Under the pieces are notes generated by a model, which made no database searches, was not told where the DNA came from, and saw nothing but the letters and a program-made list of their open reading frames with translations. A stretch of DNA of 64,000 nucleotides from Petrolisthes cinctipes (taxonomy: Eukaryota > Arthropoda > Malacostraca > Decapoda > Porcellanidae): positions 312,501 through 376,500 of the forward strand of contig JAWQEG010000135.1 of NCBI GenBank assembly GCA_033782935.1. The letters run 5' to 3'. The position numbers and the translations under genes are program-made. This document shows, in pieces, positions 30,246 to 40,506 of the stretch. Each line of letters opens with the position of its first letter. Within the stretch, counting starts at the first letter, position 1.

Positions 30246-31101
30246 AGTACGGTTGAACCGGGTGGACAGACGCTTTAATTAAGGGAGAAGATCTCAACTT
30301 TTCATAAGTGGTGACGTCATTTAATAGATTTAACATCTTTTCTTCGTAGTTAACTTTATCAAGTGTCACAACTGAGTTGCTCTTGTCAGCTTTAGTTATG
30401 AAAATGGAGTTGTTTTTTCTTAAATACTCCAAGGCCAAACGAAACTGTCTAGGAATGGAATCATAGGAGTTAAAATGATCCAAAAAGCCATTGATTATAA
30501 AACCATTAAGGCACGGGAAATTATGCCTTCCATTAAATACAGACGCAACAAAATCTAGGGCAATATTTCTACCAGGTTTTAGAGCAAAAGAAAAACCCAG
30601 TTGCAACACTTGATTTTCAATTTCCGATAGCACATAGGACGACAAATTCACCACTGAGCCCATAACACCACAGTTGTTCCACTCACTGGCACTGCACAAT
30701 TCGCTGATGACTCTGTTGTGTCTAATCCTGGTCTTGTTCACTTCATGGTTACACTTGTTACTGGCTGTCTGAAGTACGGATTCCAACAAATCATCATGAA
30801 GGTGTCCTTTGAGAAGTCGTATGTTACGTCGAAGAAGCCAATACGACTCATCAACTTCTCGTTTTATGCAGGCAATACGCTCAAGTAGAGTGGCATGGGC
30901 AACATCAGGAAACGGTGTAGTCCTCCATCGAAAGAACGGCAAGAAAGACTTAGGGATGACTTGTTCATGGAGGAATTTCAGTTGAAGCTTCTTTTTCTTG
31001 ACTGCCGTTAAACACTTCTCGTAACGTCGGAAGCAGGAGGTCAGGAACGGGAAAGTCAGCAGGAAGAAGGAGAAGAGGTTGTGTCTGATCGTGGGATCCA
31101 T
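30226..31101 (-). CDS. PLE ORF1, unit 12 (291 codons)
   Basis: Open from ATG 31101. Family C residues: RHNLF (private Asn), AHATLLERIACIK, RQFRLALEYLR and PLIKAS. VTLDK replaces VILDK in the RT motif. Confidence 0.8.
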   Translation of the reverse strand: MDPTIRHNLFSFFLLTFPFLTSCFRRYEKCLTAVKKKKLQLKFLHEQVIPKSFLPFFRWRTTPFPDVAHATLLERIACIKREVDESYWLLRRNIRLLKGHLHDDLLESVLQTASNKCNHEVNKTRIRHNRVISELCSASEWNNCGVMGSVVNLSSYVLSEIENQVLQLGFSFALKPGRNIALDFVASVFNGRHNFPCLNGFIINGFLDHFNSYDSIPRQFRLALEYLRKNNSIFITKADKSNSVVTLDKVNYEEKMLNLLNDVTTYEKLRSSPLIKASVHPVQPYCERTSQ

Positions 31102-31346
31102 AATGAAGTGGTAATTCACAATGACGTGAAGAGCAGCATGCTAAGAAAAACCCACTTTTTATAGACAAAAAGCATTTAATATGGACGTTTCGGAGGCAAC
31201 TACCTCCTTTTTCAGCAGTACAGAGTTGAATGAAACATTAAAGGAAAATAAGTAGGAACAGGGGGAGGGAGGGACAAGGTGTGTTCTGATGAAAGACAGA
31301 CCACACCTCACCTCACCTCACCCAACCGACCTGAGCTGGCCATCCC

Positions 31347-31897
31347 TCAGGGATCCGACCCCACATCTGGGAGGGATTTGACCACTAGTGCTCTCATTAA
31401 TGGATCTAGTTTGAGCATACCTTCATTTAAGTTAAAGTTTTTATAGTGCTGTATACATACTGATTCTAATACTCTACGTTTCTTGAAATTGTTGCACTTA
31501 ATTATCATTTTACCAGAATTCCAATGAAAACAGTGGTTGTTGTCATATACATGGACAAAGTTAGCATTATTTGTGTTACAATTTGTCATATCTCGTTTAT
31601 GTTTTTTCATTCTAACATCTAAAGATCTCCCAGTTTCACCTATATAAACTAAGTCACAGTCTTTGCAAGGAATTTTGTATACTCCTGCTTGGGGCTGAAC
31701 AGTGGCATTATTTCATACAAGAGTAGTTTTGATACTAGAAGTATATTTGAAGGATATGTTTACATCAAGTTCTCTGCTAACTGACTGAATTTTTTCCAGA
31801 CTTTTTACATAAGGAAGACATAAATAAGGTTTCTTTTCTGACTGACATTTAGGAACATAGAAGGTTTTCCTAGCCTTATCTAAGCTTTTCTGATAAA
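31347..31897 (-). pseudogene. GIY-YIG endonuclease region, unit 13
   Basis: Three lesions: the TAG before it, a one-base deletion near 31877, and an Arg376 TGA at 31713-31715 just before GIY. The last 87 codons (31347-31610) are open, with RRVLES. Confidence 0.85.
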
Positions 31898-32836
31898 CTA
31901 ATCAGGATATTTCAAGTTACGGAATATAATCCAATTTTTTTTTTCTACCTCTATATTTTTTGGGCTACAAATTCTTAATGCTCTGAGAAACAAGGTAGAT
32001 ATGACAGACATTTTGATAGAATCATTATGATAAGAGAAACAATGAATGTACATATCACAATGAGTGTGTTTCCTATAGACAGTGAAAGTAGGGAAGTCAT
32101 TAATTTTAATAACCAAAACATCAAGGAAGGGTAGGGACCCATCAATTTCCCATTCCTTTTTTAAATTGATAGATGGAACCAAGTCATTTAATTTGCAAAA
32201 GAAATCTTCAAAATTATTGAGACTGTTGGGCCAAAAGGAGAAAATGTCATCTACATACCTATGCCATATTAGATTTGGGGGTGCAATGTTGGATAATAAC
32301 TCAGTTTCAAAAAATTCCATATACAAATTACTAAGGATGGGGGATAACGGCGACCCCATAGCATTGCCAAAACGCTGAATGAAGAATTTATCATTAAAAG
32401 AAAAAGCATTGGATGAAACACAAAGATTAATTAATTCAAGGAAGGAAGATATTGGCATACCCAAATCTAAATTATAGTCTGGCATTTTCCTACTTAGAAA
32501 TTCTAATACATCGTTAAGTGGCACTTTAGTGAAGAGTGAATCTACATCAAAACTTACCATTTTTCCATTAGTTAGGTTTAGAGACTTAATTTTATCATTA
32601 AAATGTGAGGAATTTTTAATGTGTGAACTTGATATGCATCCCACTAATGGTGATAATTTATTGGCTAAGAATGTTGATAATTTGTAGCTAAATGATCCAC
32701 AGTACGAAACAATGGGGCGAAGAGGAACACCATTCTTATGTGTTTTGGGTAGACCATATATGTGTGGAAGTTTAGGGTTGACTTGCATGAACCATTTGGC
32801 ATCGATGTTGGGCACATTATTGAGAAGTTCTTTCAC
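31898..32836 (-). CDS. PLE reverse transcriptase ORF2, unit 13 (312 codons)
   Basis: All RT motifs present. Private change INLKKEWE for INFKMEWE, next to the LPFLD motif. Confidence 0.9.
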   Translation of the reverse strand: MKELLNNVPNIDAKWFMQVNPKLPHIYGLPKTHKNGVPLRPIVSYCGSFSYKLSTFLANKLSPLVGCISSSHIKNSSHFNDKIKSLNLTNGKMVSFDVDSLFTKVPLNDVLEFLSRKMPDYNLDLGMPISSFLELINLCVSSNAFSFNDKFFIQRFGNAMGSPLSPILSNLYMEFFETELLSNIAPPNLIWHRYVDDIFSFWPNSLNNFEDFFCKLNDLVPSINLKKEWEIDGSLPFLDVLVIKINDFPTFTVYRKHTHCDMYIHCFSYHNDSIKMSVISTLFLRALRICSPKNIEVEKKNWIIFRNLKYPD

Positions 32837-33692
32837 AGTACGGTTGAACCGGGTGGACAGACGCTTTAATTAAGGGAGAAGATCTCAACTTTTCATAAGT
32901 GGTGACGTCATTTAATAGATTTAACATCTTTTCTTCGTAGTTAACTTTATCAAGTATCACAACTGAGTTGCTCTTGTCAGCTTTAGTTATGAAAATGGAG
33001 TTGTTTTTTCTTAAATACTCCAAGGCCAAACGAAACTGCCTAGGAATGGAATCATAGGAGTTAAAATGATCCAAAAAGCCATTGATTATAAAACCATTAA
33101 GGCACGGGAAATTATGCCTTCCATTAAATACAGACGCAACAAAATCTAGGGCAATATTTCTACCAGGTTTTAGAGCAAAAGAAAAACCCAGTTGCAACAC
33201 TTGATTTTCAATTTCCGATAGCACATAGGACGACAAATTCACCACTGAGCCCATAACACCACAGTTGTTCCACTCACTGGCACTGCACAATTCGCTGATG
33301 ACTCTGTTGTGTCTAATCCTGGTCTTGTTCACTTCATGGTTACACTTGTTACTGGCTGTCTGAAGTACGGATTCCAACAAATCATCATGAAGGTGTCCTT
33401 TGAGAAGTCGTATGTTACGTCGAAGAAGCCAATACGACTCATCAACTTCTCGTTTTATGCAGGCAACACGCTCAAGTAGAGTGGCACGGGCAACATCAGG
33501 AAACGGTGTAGTCCTCCATCTAAAGAACGGCAAGAAAGACTTAGGGATGACTTGTTCATGGAGGAATTTCAGTTGAAGCTTCTTTTTCTTGACTGCCGTT
33601 AAACACTTCTCGTAACGTCGGAAGCAGGAGGTCAGGAACGGGAAAGTCAGCAGGAAGAAGGAGAAGAGGTGGTGTCTGATCGTGGGATCCAT
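32817..33692 (-). CDS. PLE ORF1, unit 13 (291 codons)
   Basis: Open from ATG 33692. It has VARATLLERVACIK rather than the VAHATLLERIACIK of units 12 and 14-16, so this segment follows family A/B. Confidence 0.8.
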   Translation of the reverse strand: MDPTIRHHLFSFFLLTFPFLTSCFRRYEKCLTAVKKKKLQLKFLHEQVIPKSFLPFFRWRTTPFPDVARATLLERVACIKREVDESYWLLRRNIRLLKGHLHDDLLESVLQTASNKCNHEVNKTRIRHNRVISELCSASEWNNCGVMGSVVNLSSYVLSEIENQVLQLGFSFALKPGRNIALDFVASVFNGRHNFPCLNGFIINGFLDHFNSYDSIPRQFRLALEYLRKNNSIFITKADKSNSVVILDKVNYEEKMLNLLNDVTTYEKLRSSPLIKASVHPVQPYCERTSQ

Positions 33693-33777
33693 AATGAAGT
33701 GGTAATTCACAATGACGTGAAGAGCAGCATGCTAAGAAAAACCCACTTTTTATAGACAAAAAGCATTTAATATGGAC

Positions 33778-33806
33778 GTTTCGGAGGCAACTACCTCCCT
33801 TTTCAG
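33778..33806 (-). ncRNA. Hammerhead-like core, family C version with altered CTGAAAA
   Basis: The hairpin is as in family A, but the 5' core reads CTGAAAA, which replaces the G equivalent to the required G8. GAAACGTCC follows the hairpin. If the motif was once a ribozyme, this version should be inactive. Confidence 0.4.
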
Positions 33807-33937
33807 CAGTACAGAGTTGAATGAAACATTAAAGGAAAATAAGTAGTGACAGGGGGAGGGAGGGACAAGGTGTGTTCTGATGAAAGACAGACCACACCTC
33901 ACCTCACCTCACCCAACCGACCTGAGCTGGCCATCCC

Positions 33938-34489
33938 TCAGGGATCCGACCCCACATCTGGGAGGGATTTGACCACTAGTGCTCTCATTAATGGATCTAG
34001 TTTGAGCATACCTTCATTTAAGTTAAAGTTTTTATAGTGCTGTATACATACTGATTCTAATACTCTACGTTTCTTGAAATTGTTGCACTTAATTATCATT
34101 TTACCAGAATTCCAATGAAAACAGTGGTTGTTGTCATATACATGGACAAAGTTAGCATTATTTGTGTTACAATTTGTCATATCTCGTTTATGTTTTTTCA
34201 TTCTAACATCTAAAGATCTCCCAGTTTCACCTATATAAACTAAGTCACAGTCTTTGCAAGGAATTTTGTATACTCCTGCTTGGGGCTGAACAGTGGCATT
34301 ATTTCATACAAGAGTAGTTTTGATACTAGAAGTATATTTGAAGGATATGTTTACATCAAGTTCTCTGCTAACTGACTGAATTTTTTCCAGACTTTTTACA
34401 TAAGGAAGACATAAATAAGGTTTCTTTTCGGACTGACATTTAGGAACATAGAAGGTTTTCCTAGCCTTATAATAAGCTTTTCTGATAAA
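33938..34489 (-). pseudogene. GIY-YIG endonuclease region, unit 14
   Basis: TGA at Arg376 (34304-34306), as in units 13, 15 and 16. Open 3' part 33938-34201 with RRVLES. Confidence 0.85.
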
Positions 34490-35428
34490 CTAATCAGGAT
34501 ATTTCAAGTTACGGAATATAATCCAATTTTTTTTTTCTACCTCTATATTTTTGGGGCTACAAATTCTTAATGCTCTGAGAAACAAGGTAGATATGACAGA
34601 CATTTTGATAGAATCATTATGATAAGAGAAACAATGAATGTACATATCACAATGAGTGTGTTTCCTATAGACAGTGAAAGTAGGGAAGTCATTAATTTTA
34701 ATAACCAAAACATCAAGGAAGGGTAGGGACCCATCAATTTCCCATTCCATTTTGAAATTGATAGATGGAACCAAGTCATTTAATTTGCAAAAGAAATCTT
34801 CAAAATTATTGAGACTGTTGGGCCAAAAGGAGAAAATGTCATCTACATACCTATGCCATATTAGATTTGGGGGTGCAATGTTGGATAATAACTCAGTTTC
34901 AAAAAATTCCATATACAAATTACTAAGGATGGGGGATAACGGCGACCCCATAGCATTGCCAAAACGCTGAATGAAGAATTTATCATTAAAAGAAAAAGCA
35001 TTGGATGAAACACAAAGATTAATTAATTCAAGGAAGGAAGATATTGGCATACCCAAATCTAAATTATAGTCTGGCATTTTCCTACTTAGAAATTCTAATA
35101 CATCGTTAAGTGGCACTTTAGTGAAGAGTGAATCTACATCAAAACTTACCATTTTTCCATTAGTTAGGTTTAGAGACTTAATTTTATCATTTAAATGTGA
35201 GGAATTTTTAATGTGTGAACTTGATATGCATCCCACTAATGGTGATAATTTATTGGCTAAGAATGTTGATAATTTGTAGCTAAATGATCCACAGTACGAA
35301 ACAATGGGGCGAAGAGGAACACCATTCTTATGTGTTTTGGGTAGACCATATATGTGTGGAAGTTTAGGGTTGACTTGCATGAACCATTTGGCATCGATGT
35401 TGGGCACATTATTGAGAAGTTCTTTCAC
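34490..35428 (-). CDS. PLE reverse transcriptase ORF2, unit 14 (312 codons)
   Basis: All motifs present; private SSHLND for SSHFND. Confidence 0.9.
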   Translation of the reverse strand: MKELLNNVPNIDAKWFMQVNPKLPHIYGLPKTHKNGVPLRPIVSYCGSFSYKLSTFLANKLSPLVGCISSSHIKNSSHLNDKIKSLNLTNGKMVSFDVDSLFTKVPLNDVLEFLSRKMPDYNLDLGMPISSFLELINLCVSSNAFSFNDKFFIQRFGNAMGSPLSPILSNLYMEFFETELLSNIAPPNLIWHRYVDDIFSFWPNSLNNFEDFFCKLNDLVPSINFKMEWEIDGSLPFLDVLVIKINDFPTFTVYRKHTHCDMYIHCFSYHNDSIKMSVISTLFLRALRICSPKNIEVEKKNWIIFRNLKYPD

Positions 35429-36284
35429 AGTACGGTTGAACCGGGTGGACAGACGCTTTAATTAAGGGAGAAGATCTCAACTTTTCATAAGTGGTGACGT
35501 CATTTAATAGATTTAACATCTTTTCTTCGTAGTTAACTTTATCAAGTATCACAACTGAGTTGCTCTTGTCAGCTTTAGTTATGAAAATGGAGTTGTTTTT
35601 TCTTAAATACTCCAAGGCCAAACGAAACTGCCTAGGAATGGAATCATAGGAGTTAAAATGATCCAAAAAGCCATTGATTATAAAACCATTAAGGCACGGG
35701 AAATTATGCCTTCCATTAAATACAGACGCAACAAAATCTAGGGCAATATTTCTACCAGGTTTTAGAGCAAAAGAAAAACCCAGTTGCAACACTTGATTTT
35801 CAATTTCCGATAGCACATAGGACGACAAATTCACCACTGAGCCCATAACACCACAGTTGTTCCACTCACTGGCACTGCACAATTCGCTGATGACTCTGTT
35901 GTGTCTAATCCTGGTCTTGTTCACTTCATGGTTACACTTGTTACTGGCTGTCTGAAGTACGGATTCCAACAAATCATCATGAAGGTGTCCTTTGAGAAGT
36001 CGTATGTTACATCGAAGAAGCCAATACGACTCATCAACTTCTCGTTTTATGCAGGCAATACGCTCAAGTAGAGTGGCATGGGCAACATCAGGAAACGGTG
36101 TAGTCCTCCATCTAAAGAACGGCAAGAAAGACTTAGGGATGACTTGTTCATGGAGGAATTTCAGTTGAAGCTTCTTTTTCTTGACTGCCGTTAAACACTT
36201 CTCGTAACGTCAGAAGCAGGAGGTCAGGAACGGGAAAGTCAGCAGGAAGAAGGAGAAGAGGTGGTGTCTGATCGTGGGATCCAT
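35409..36284 (-). pseudogene. PLE ORF1, unit 14, with an internal stop
   Basis: CGA to TGA at 36210-36212, about codon 25. The frame is open from there to the shared frame break. Unit 1 has the same change in a family A background, which suggests recurrent CpG mutation or conversion. Confidence 0.85.
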
Positions 36285-36529
36285 AATGAAGTGGTAATTC
36301 ACAATGACGTGAAGAGCAGCATGCTAAGAAAAACCCACTTTTTATAGACAAAAAGCATTTAATATGGACGTTTCGGAGGCAACTACCTCCCTTTTCAGCA
36401 GTACAGAGTTGAATGAAACATTAAAGGAAAATAAGTAGTGACAGGGGGAGGGAGGGACAAGGTGTGTTCTGATGAAAGACAGACCACACCTCACCTCACC
36501 TCACCCAACCGACCTGAGCTGGCCATCCC

Positions 36530-37081
36530 TCAGGAATCCGACCCCACATCTGGGAGGGATTTGACCACTAGTGCTCTCATTAATGGATCTAGTTTGAGCA
36601 TACCTTCATTTAAGTTAAAGTTTTTATAGTGCTGTATACATACTGATTCTAATACTCTACGTTTCTTGAAATTGTTGCACTTAATTATCATTTTACCAGA
36701 ATTCCAATGAAAACAGTGGTTGTTGTCATATACATGGACAAAGTTAGCATTATTTGTGTTACAATTTGTCATATCTCGTTTATGTTTTTTCATTCTAACA
36801 TCTAAAGATCTCCCAGTTTCACCTATATAAACTAAGTCACAGTCTTTGCAAGGAATTTTGTATACTCCTGCTTGGGGCTGAACAGTGGCATTATTTCATA
36901 CAAGAGTAGTTTTGATACTAGAAGTATATTTGAAGGATATGTTTACATCAAGTTCTCTGCTAACTGACTGAATTTTTTCCAGACTTTTTACATAAGGAAG
37001 ACATAAATAAGGTTTCTTTTCGGACTGACATTTAGGAACATAGAAGGTTTTCCTAGCCTTATAATAAGCTTTTCTGATAAA
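36530..37081 (-). pseudogene. GIY-YIG endonuclease region, unit 15
   Basis: Arg376 TGA. The C-terminus ends GSDS instead of GSDP (CAGGAATCC on the plus strand). Confidence 0.85.
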
Positions 37082-38020
37082 CTAATCAGGATATTTCAAG
37101 TTACGGAATATAATCCAATTTTTTTTTTCTACCTCTATATTTTTGGGGCTACAAATTCTTAATGCTCTGAGAAACAAGGTAGATATGACAGACATTTTGA
37201 TAGAATCATTATGATAAGAGAAACAATGAATGTACATATCACAATGAGTGTGTTTCCTATAGACAGTGAAAGTAGGGAAGTCATTAATTTTAATAACCAA
37301 AACATCAAGGAAGGGTAGGGACCCATCAATTTCCCATTCCATTTTGAAATTGATAGATGGAACCAAGTCATTTAATTTGCAAAAGAAATCTTCAAAATTA
37401 TTGAGACTGTTGGGCCAAAAGGAGAAAATGTCATCTACATACCTATGCCATATTAGATTTGGGGGTGCAATGTTGGATAATAACTCAGTTTCAAAAAATT
37501 CCATATACAAATTACTAAGGATGGGGGATAACGGCGACCCCATAGCATTGCCAAAACGCTGAATGAAGAATTTATCATTAAAAGAAAAAGCATTGGATGA
37601 AACACAAAGATTAATTAATTCAAGGAAGGAAGATATTGGCATACCCAAATCTAAATTATAGTCTGGCATTTTCCTACTTAGAAATTCTAATACATCGTTA
37701 AGTGGCACTTTAGTGAAGAGTGAATCTACATCAAAACTTACCATTTTTCCATTAGTTAGGTTTAGAGACTTAATTTTATCATTAAAATGTGAGGAATTTT
37801 TAATGTGTGAACTTGATATGCATCCCACTAATGGTGATAATTTATTGGCTAAGAATGTTGATAATTTGTAGCTAAATGATCCACAGTACGAAACAATGGG
37901 GCGAAGAGGAACACCATTCTTATGTGTTTTGGGTAGACCATATATGTGTGGAAGTTTAGGGTTGACTTGCATGAACCATTTGGCATCGATGTTGGGCACA
38001 TTATTGAGAAGTTCTTTCAC
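37082..38020 (-). CDS. PLE reverse transcriptase ORF2, unit 15 (312 codons)
   Basis: Complete set of RT motifs; matches the family C consensus with no private lesion seen. Confidence 0.9.
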   Translation of the reverse strand: MKELLNNVPNIDAKWFMQVNPKLPHIYGLPKTHKNGVPLRPIVSYCGSFSYKLSTFLANKLSPLVGCISSSHIKNSSHFNDKIKSLNLTNGKMVSFDVDSLFTKVPLNDVLEFLSRKMPDYNLDLGMPISSFLELINLCVSSNAFSFNDKFFIQRFGNAMGSPLSPILSNLYMEFFETELLSNIAPPNLIWHRYVDDIFSFWPNSLNNFEDFFCKLNDLVPSINFKMEWEIDGSLPFLDVLVIKINDFPTFTVYRKHTHCDMYIHCFSYHNDSIKMSVISTLFLRALRICSPKNIEVEKKNWIIFRNLKYPD

Positions 38021-38876
38021 AGTACGGTTGAACCGGGTGGACAGACGCTTTAATTAAGGGAGAAGATCTCAACTTTTCATAAGTGGTGACGTCATTTAAT
38101 AGATTTAACATCTTTTCTTCGTAGTTAACTTTATCAAGTATCACAACTGAGTTGCTCTTGTCAGCTTTAGTTATGAAAATGGAGTTGTTTTTTCTTAAAT
38201 ACTCCAAGGCCAAACGAAACTGCCTAGGAATGGAATCATAGGAGTTAAAATGATCCAAAAAGCCATTGATTATAAAACCATTAAGGCACGGGAAATTATG
38301 CCTTCCATTAAATACAGACGCAACAAAATCTAGGGCAATATTTCTACCAGGTTTTAGAGCAAAAGAAAAACCCAGTTGCAACACTTGATTTTCAATTTCC
38401 GATAGCACATAGGACGACAAATTCACCACTGAGCCCATAACACCACAGTTGTTCCACTCACTGGCACTGCACAATTCGCTGATGACTCTGTTGTGTCTAA
38501 TCCTGGTCTTGTTCACTTCATGGTTACACTTGTTACTGGCTGTCTGAAGTACGGATTCCAACAAATCATCATGAAGGTGTCCTTTGAGAAGTCGTATGTT
38601 ACGTCGAAGAAGCCAATACGACTCATCAACTTCTCGTTTTATGCAGGCAATACGCTCAAGTAGAGTGGCATGGGCAACATCAGGAAACGGTGTAGTCCTC
38701 CATCTAAAGAACGGCAAGAAAGACTTAGGGATGACTTGTTCATGGAGGAATTTCAGTTGAAGCTTCTTTTTCTTGACTGCCGTTAAACACTTCTCGTAAC
38801 GTCGGAAGCAGGAGGTCAGGAATGGGAAAGTCAGCAGGAAGAAGGAGAAGAGGTGGTGTCTGATCGTGGGATCCAT
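38001..38876 (-). CDS. PLE ORF1, unit 15 (291 codons)
   Basis: Open from ATG 38876; family C residues AHATLLERIACIK and RQFRLALEYL. Confidence 0.8.
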   Translation of the reverse strand: MDPTIRHHLFSFFLLTFPFLTSCFRRYEKCLTAVKKKKLQLKFLHEQVIPKSFLPFFRWRTTPFPDVAHATLLERIACIKREVDESYWLLRRNIRLLKGHLHDDLLESVLQTASNKCNHEVNKTRIRHNRVISELCSASEWNNCGVMGSVVNLSSYVLSEIENQVLQLGFSFALKPGRNIALDFVASVFNGRHNFPCLNGFIINGFLDHFNSYDSIPRQFRLALEYLRKNNSIFITKADKSNSVVILDKVNYEEKMLNLLNDVTTYEKLRSSPLIKASVHPVQPYCERTSQ

Positions 38877-39016
38877 AATGAAGTGGTAATTCACAATGAC
38901 GTGAAGAGCAGCATGCTAAGAAAAACCCACTTTTTATAGACAAAAAGCATTTAATATGGACGTTTCGGAGGCAACTACCTCCCTTTTCAGCAGTACAGAG
39001 TTGAATGAAACATCCC

Positions 39017-39567
39017 TCAGGGATCCGACCCCACATCTGGGAGGGATTTGACCACTAGTGCTCTCATTAATGGATCTAGTTTGAGCATACCTTCATTTAA
39101 GTTAAAGTTTTTATAGTGCTGTATACATACTGATTCTAATACTCTACGTTTCTTGAAATTGTTGCACTTAATTATCATTTTACCAGAATTCCAATGAAAA
39201 CAGTGGTTGTTGTCATATATATGGACAAAGTTAGCATTATTTGTGTTACAATTTGTCATATCTCGTTTATGTTTTTTCATTCTAACATCTAAAGATCTCC
39301 CAGTTTCACCTATATAAACTAAGTCACAGTCTTTGCAAGGAATTTTGTATACTCCTGCTTGGGGCTGAACAGTGGCATTATTTCATACAAGAGTAGTTTT
39401 GATACTAGAAGTATATTTGAAGGATATGTTTACATCAAGTTCTCTGCTAACTGACTGAATTTTTTCCAGACTTTTTACATAAGGAAGACATAAATAAGGT
39501 TTCTTTTCTGACTGACATTTAGGAACATAGAAGGTTTTCCTAGCCTTATCTAAGCTTTTCTGATAAA
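39017..39567 (-). pseudogene. GIY-YIG endonuclease region, unit 16
   Basis: One-base deletion and Arg376 TGA as in unit 13. Because of the neighbouring 105-bp deletion, its 3' end lies only about 140 bp from the ORF1 start of unit 15. Confidence 0.85.
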
Positions 39568-40506
39568 CTAATCAGGATATTTCAAGTTACGGAATATAAT
39601 CCAATTTTTTTTTTCTACCTCTATATTTTTGGGGCTACAAATTCTTAATGCTCTGAGAAACAAGGTAGATATGACAGACATTTTGATAGAATCATTATGA
39701 TAAGAGAAACAATGAATGTACATATCACAATGAGTGTGTTTCCTATAGACAGTGAAAGTAGGGAAGTCATTAATTTTAATAACCAAAACATCAAGGAAGG
39801 GTAGGGACCCATCAATTTTCCATTCCATTTTGAAATTGATAGATGGAACCAAGTCATTTAATTTGCAAAAGAAATCTTCAAAATTATTGAGACTGTTGGG
39901 CCAAAAGGAGAAAATGTCATCTACATACCTATGCCATATTAGATTTGGGGGTGCAATGTTGGATAATAACTCAGTTTCAAAAAATTCCATATACAAATTA
40001 CTAAGGATGGGGGATAACGGCGACCCCATAGCATTGCCAAAACGCTGAATGAAGAATTTATCATTAAAAGAAAAAGCATTGGATGAAACACAAAGATTAA
40101 TTAATTCAAGGAAGGAAGATATTGGCATACCCAAATCTAAATTATAGTCTGGCATTTTCCTACTTAGAAATTCTAATACATCGTTAAGTGGCACTTTAGT
40201 GAAGAGTGAATTTACATCAAAACTTACCATTTTTCCATTAGTTAGGTTTAGAGACTTAATTTTATCAATAAAATGTGAGGAATTTTTAATGTGTGAACTT
40301 GATATGCATCCCACTAATGGTGATAATTTATTGGCTAAGAATGTTGATAATTTGTAGCTAAATGATCCACAGTACGAAACAATGGGGCGAAGAGGAACAC
40401 CATTCTTATGTGTTTTGGGTAGACCATATATGTGTGGAAGTTTAGGGTTGACTTGCATGAACCATTTGGCATCGATGTTGGGCACATTATTGAGAAGTTC
40501 TTTCAC
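39568..40506 (-). CDS. PLE reverse transcriptase ORF2, unit 16 (312 codons)
   Basis: Private changes FDVNSLF (Asp99 to Asn in motif A; the catalytic-type Asp97 is kept), SHFIDK and EWKIDG. Confidence 0.9.
   Translation of the reverse strand: MKELLNNVPNIDAKWFMQVNPKLPHIYGLPKTHKNGVPLRPIVSYCGSFSYKLSTFLANKLSPLVGCISSSHIKNSSHFIDKIKSLNLTNGKMVSFDVNSLFTKVPLNDVLEFLSRKMPDYNLDLGMPISSFLELINLCVSSNAFSFNDKFFIQRFGNAMGSPLSPILSNLYMEFFETELLSNIAPPNLIWHRYVDDIFSFWPNSLNNFEDFFCKLNDLVPSINFKMEWKIDGSLPFLDVLVIKINDFPTFTVYRKHTHCDMYIHCFSYHNDSIKMSVISTLFLRALRICSPKNIEVEKKNWIIFRNLKYPD

Larger units (their letters stand above)
28755..31346 (-). mobile_element. PLE unit 12 (B/C chimera, 2592 bp; among the least damaged)
   Basis: The endonuclease and the end of the RT are family B (AACTAAAACATC near 29520). 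From about 29880 upward it is family C (PDYNLD, GATATGCATC, GAGAAGTTC, GACGCTT, family C spacer 31102-31346). Only two lesions are visible: the ORF1/ORF2 frame break and the TAG. Confidence 0.95.
31347..33937 (-). mobile_element. PLE unit 13 (family C, 2591 bp)
   Basis: The first unit that is family C at both ends. One base is missing in CCTTATCTAAGC (plus strand, near 31877), a variant shared with units 16 and 17. Spacer 33693-33937 is 245 bp. Confidence 0.95.
33938..36529 (-). mobile_element. PLE unit 14 (family C, 2592 bp)
   Basis: Family C throughout. The ORF1 stop is at the same site as in unit 1. A further CpG transition (GTTACATCG, near 36010) changes LLRRN to LLRCN. Spacer 36285-36529. 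Confidence 0.95.
36530..39016 (-). mobile_element. PLE unit 15 (family C, 2487 bp, deleted spacer)
   Basis: About 105 bp of spacer is missing at 39012, where GAATGAAACAT runs straight into CCCTCAGGG. Both ends of the lost segment carry CAT in unit 14 (36419-36421 and 36524-36526). The remaining spacer, 38877-39016, keeps the TATA-like box and hairpin but loses the (CCTCA)n repeat. Confidence 0.95.

Noticed and set aside
33846..34037. Plus-strand ORF of 60-63 codons starting MTGGGRDK in family C/D spacers
   Set aside because: Low-complexity spacer sequence, absent from families A and B, antisense to the EN C-terminus.
34567..34779. Minus-strand ORF of 63-70 codons starting MTWFHLS
   Set aside because: It is a frame-shifted shadow inside ORF2; its length changes with the 21-bp indel.
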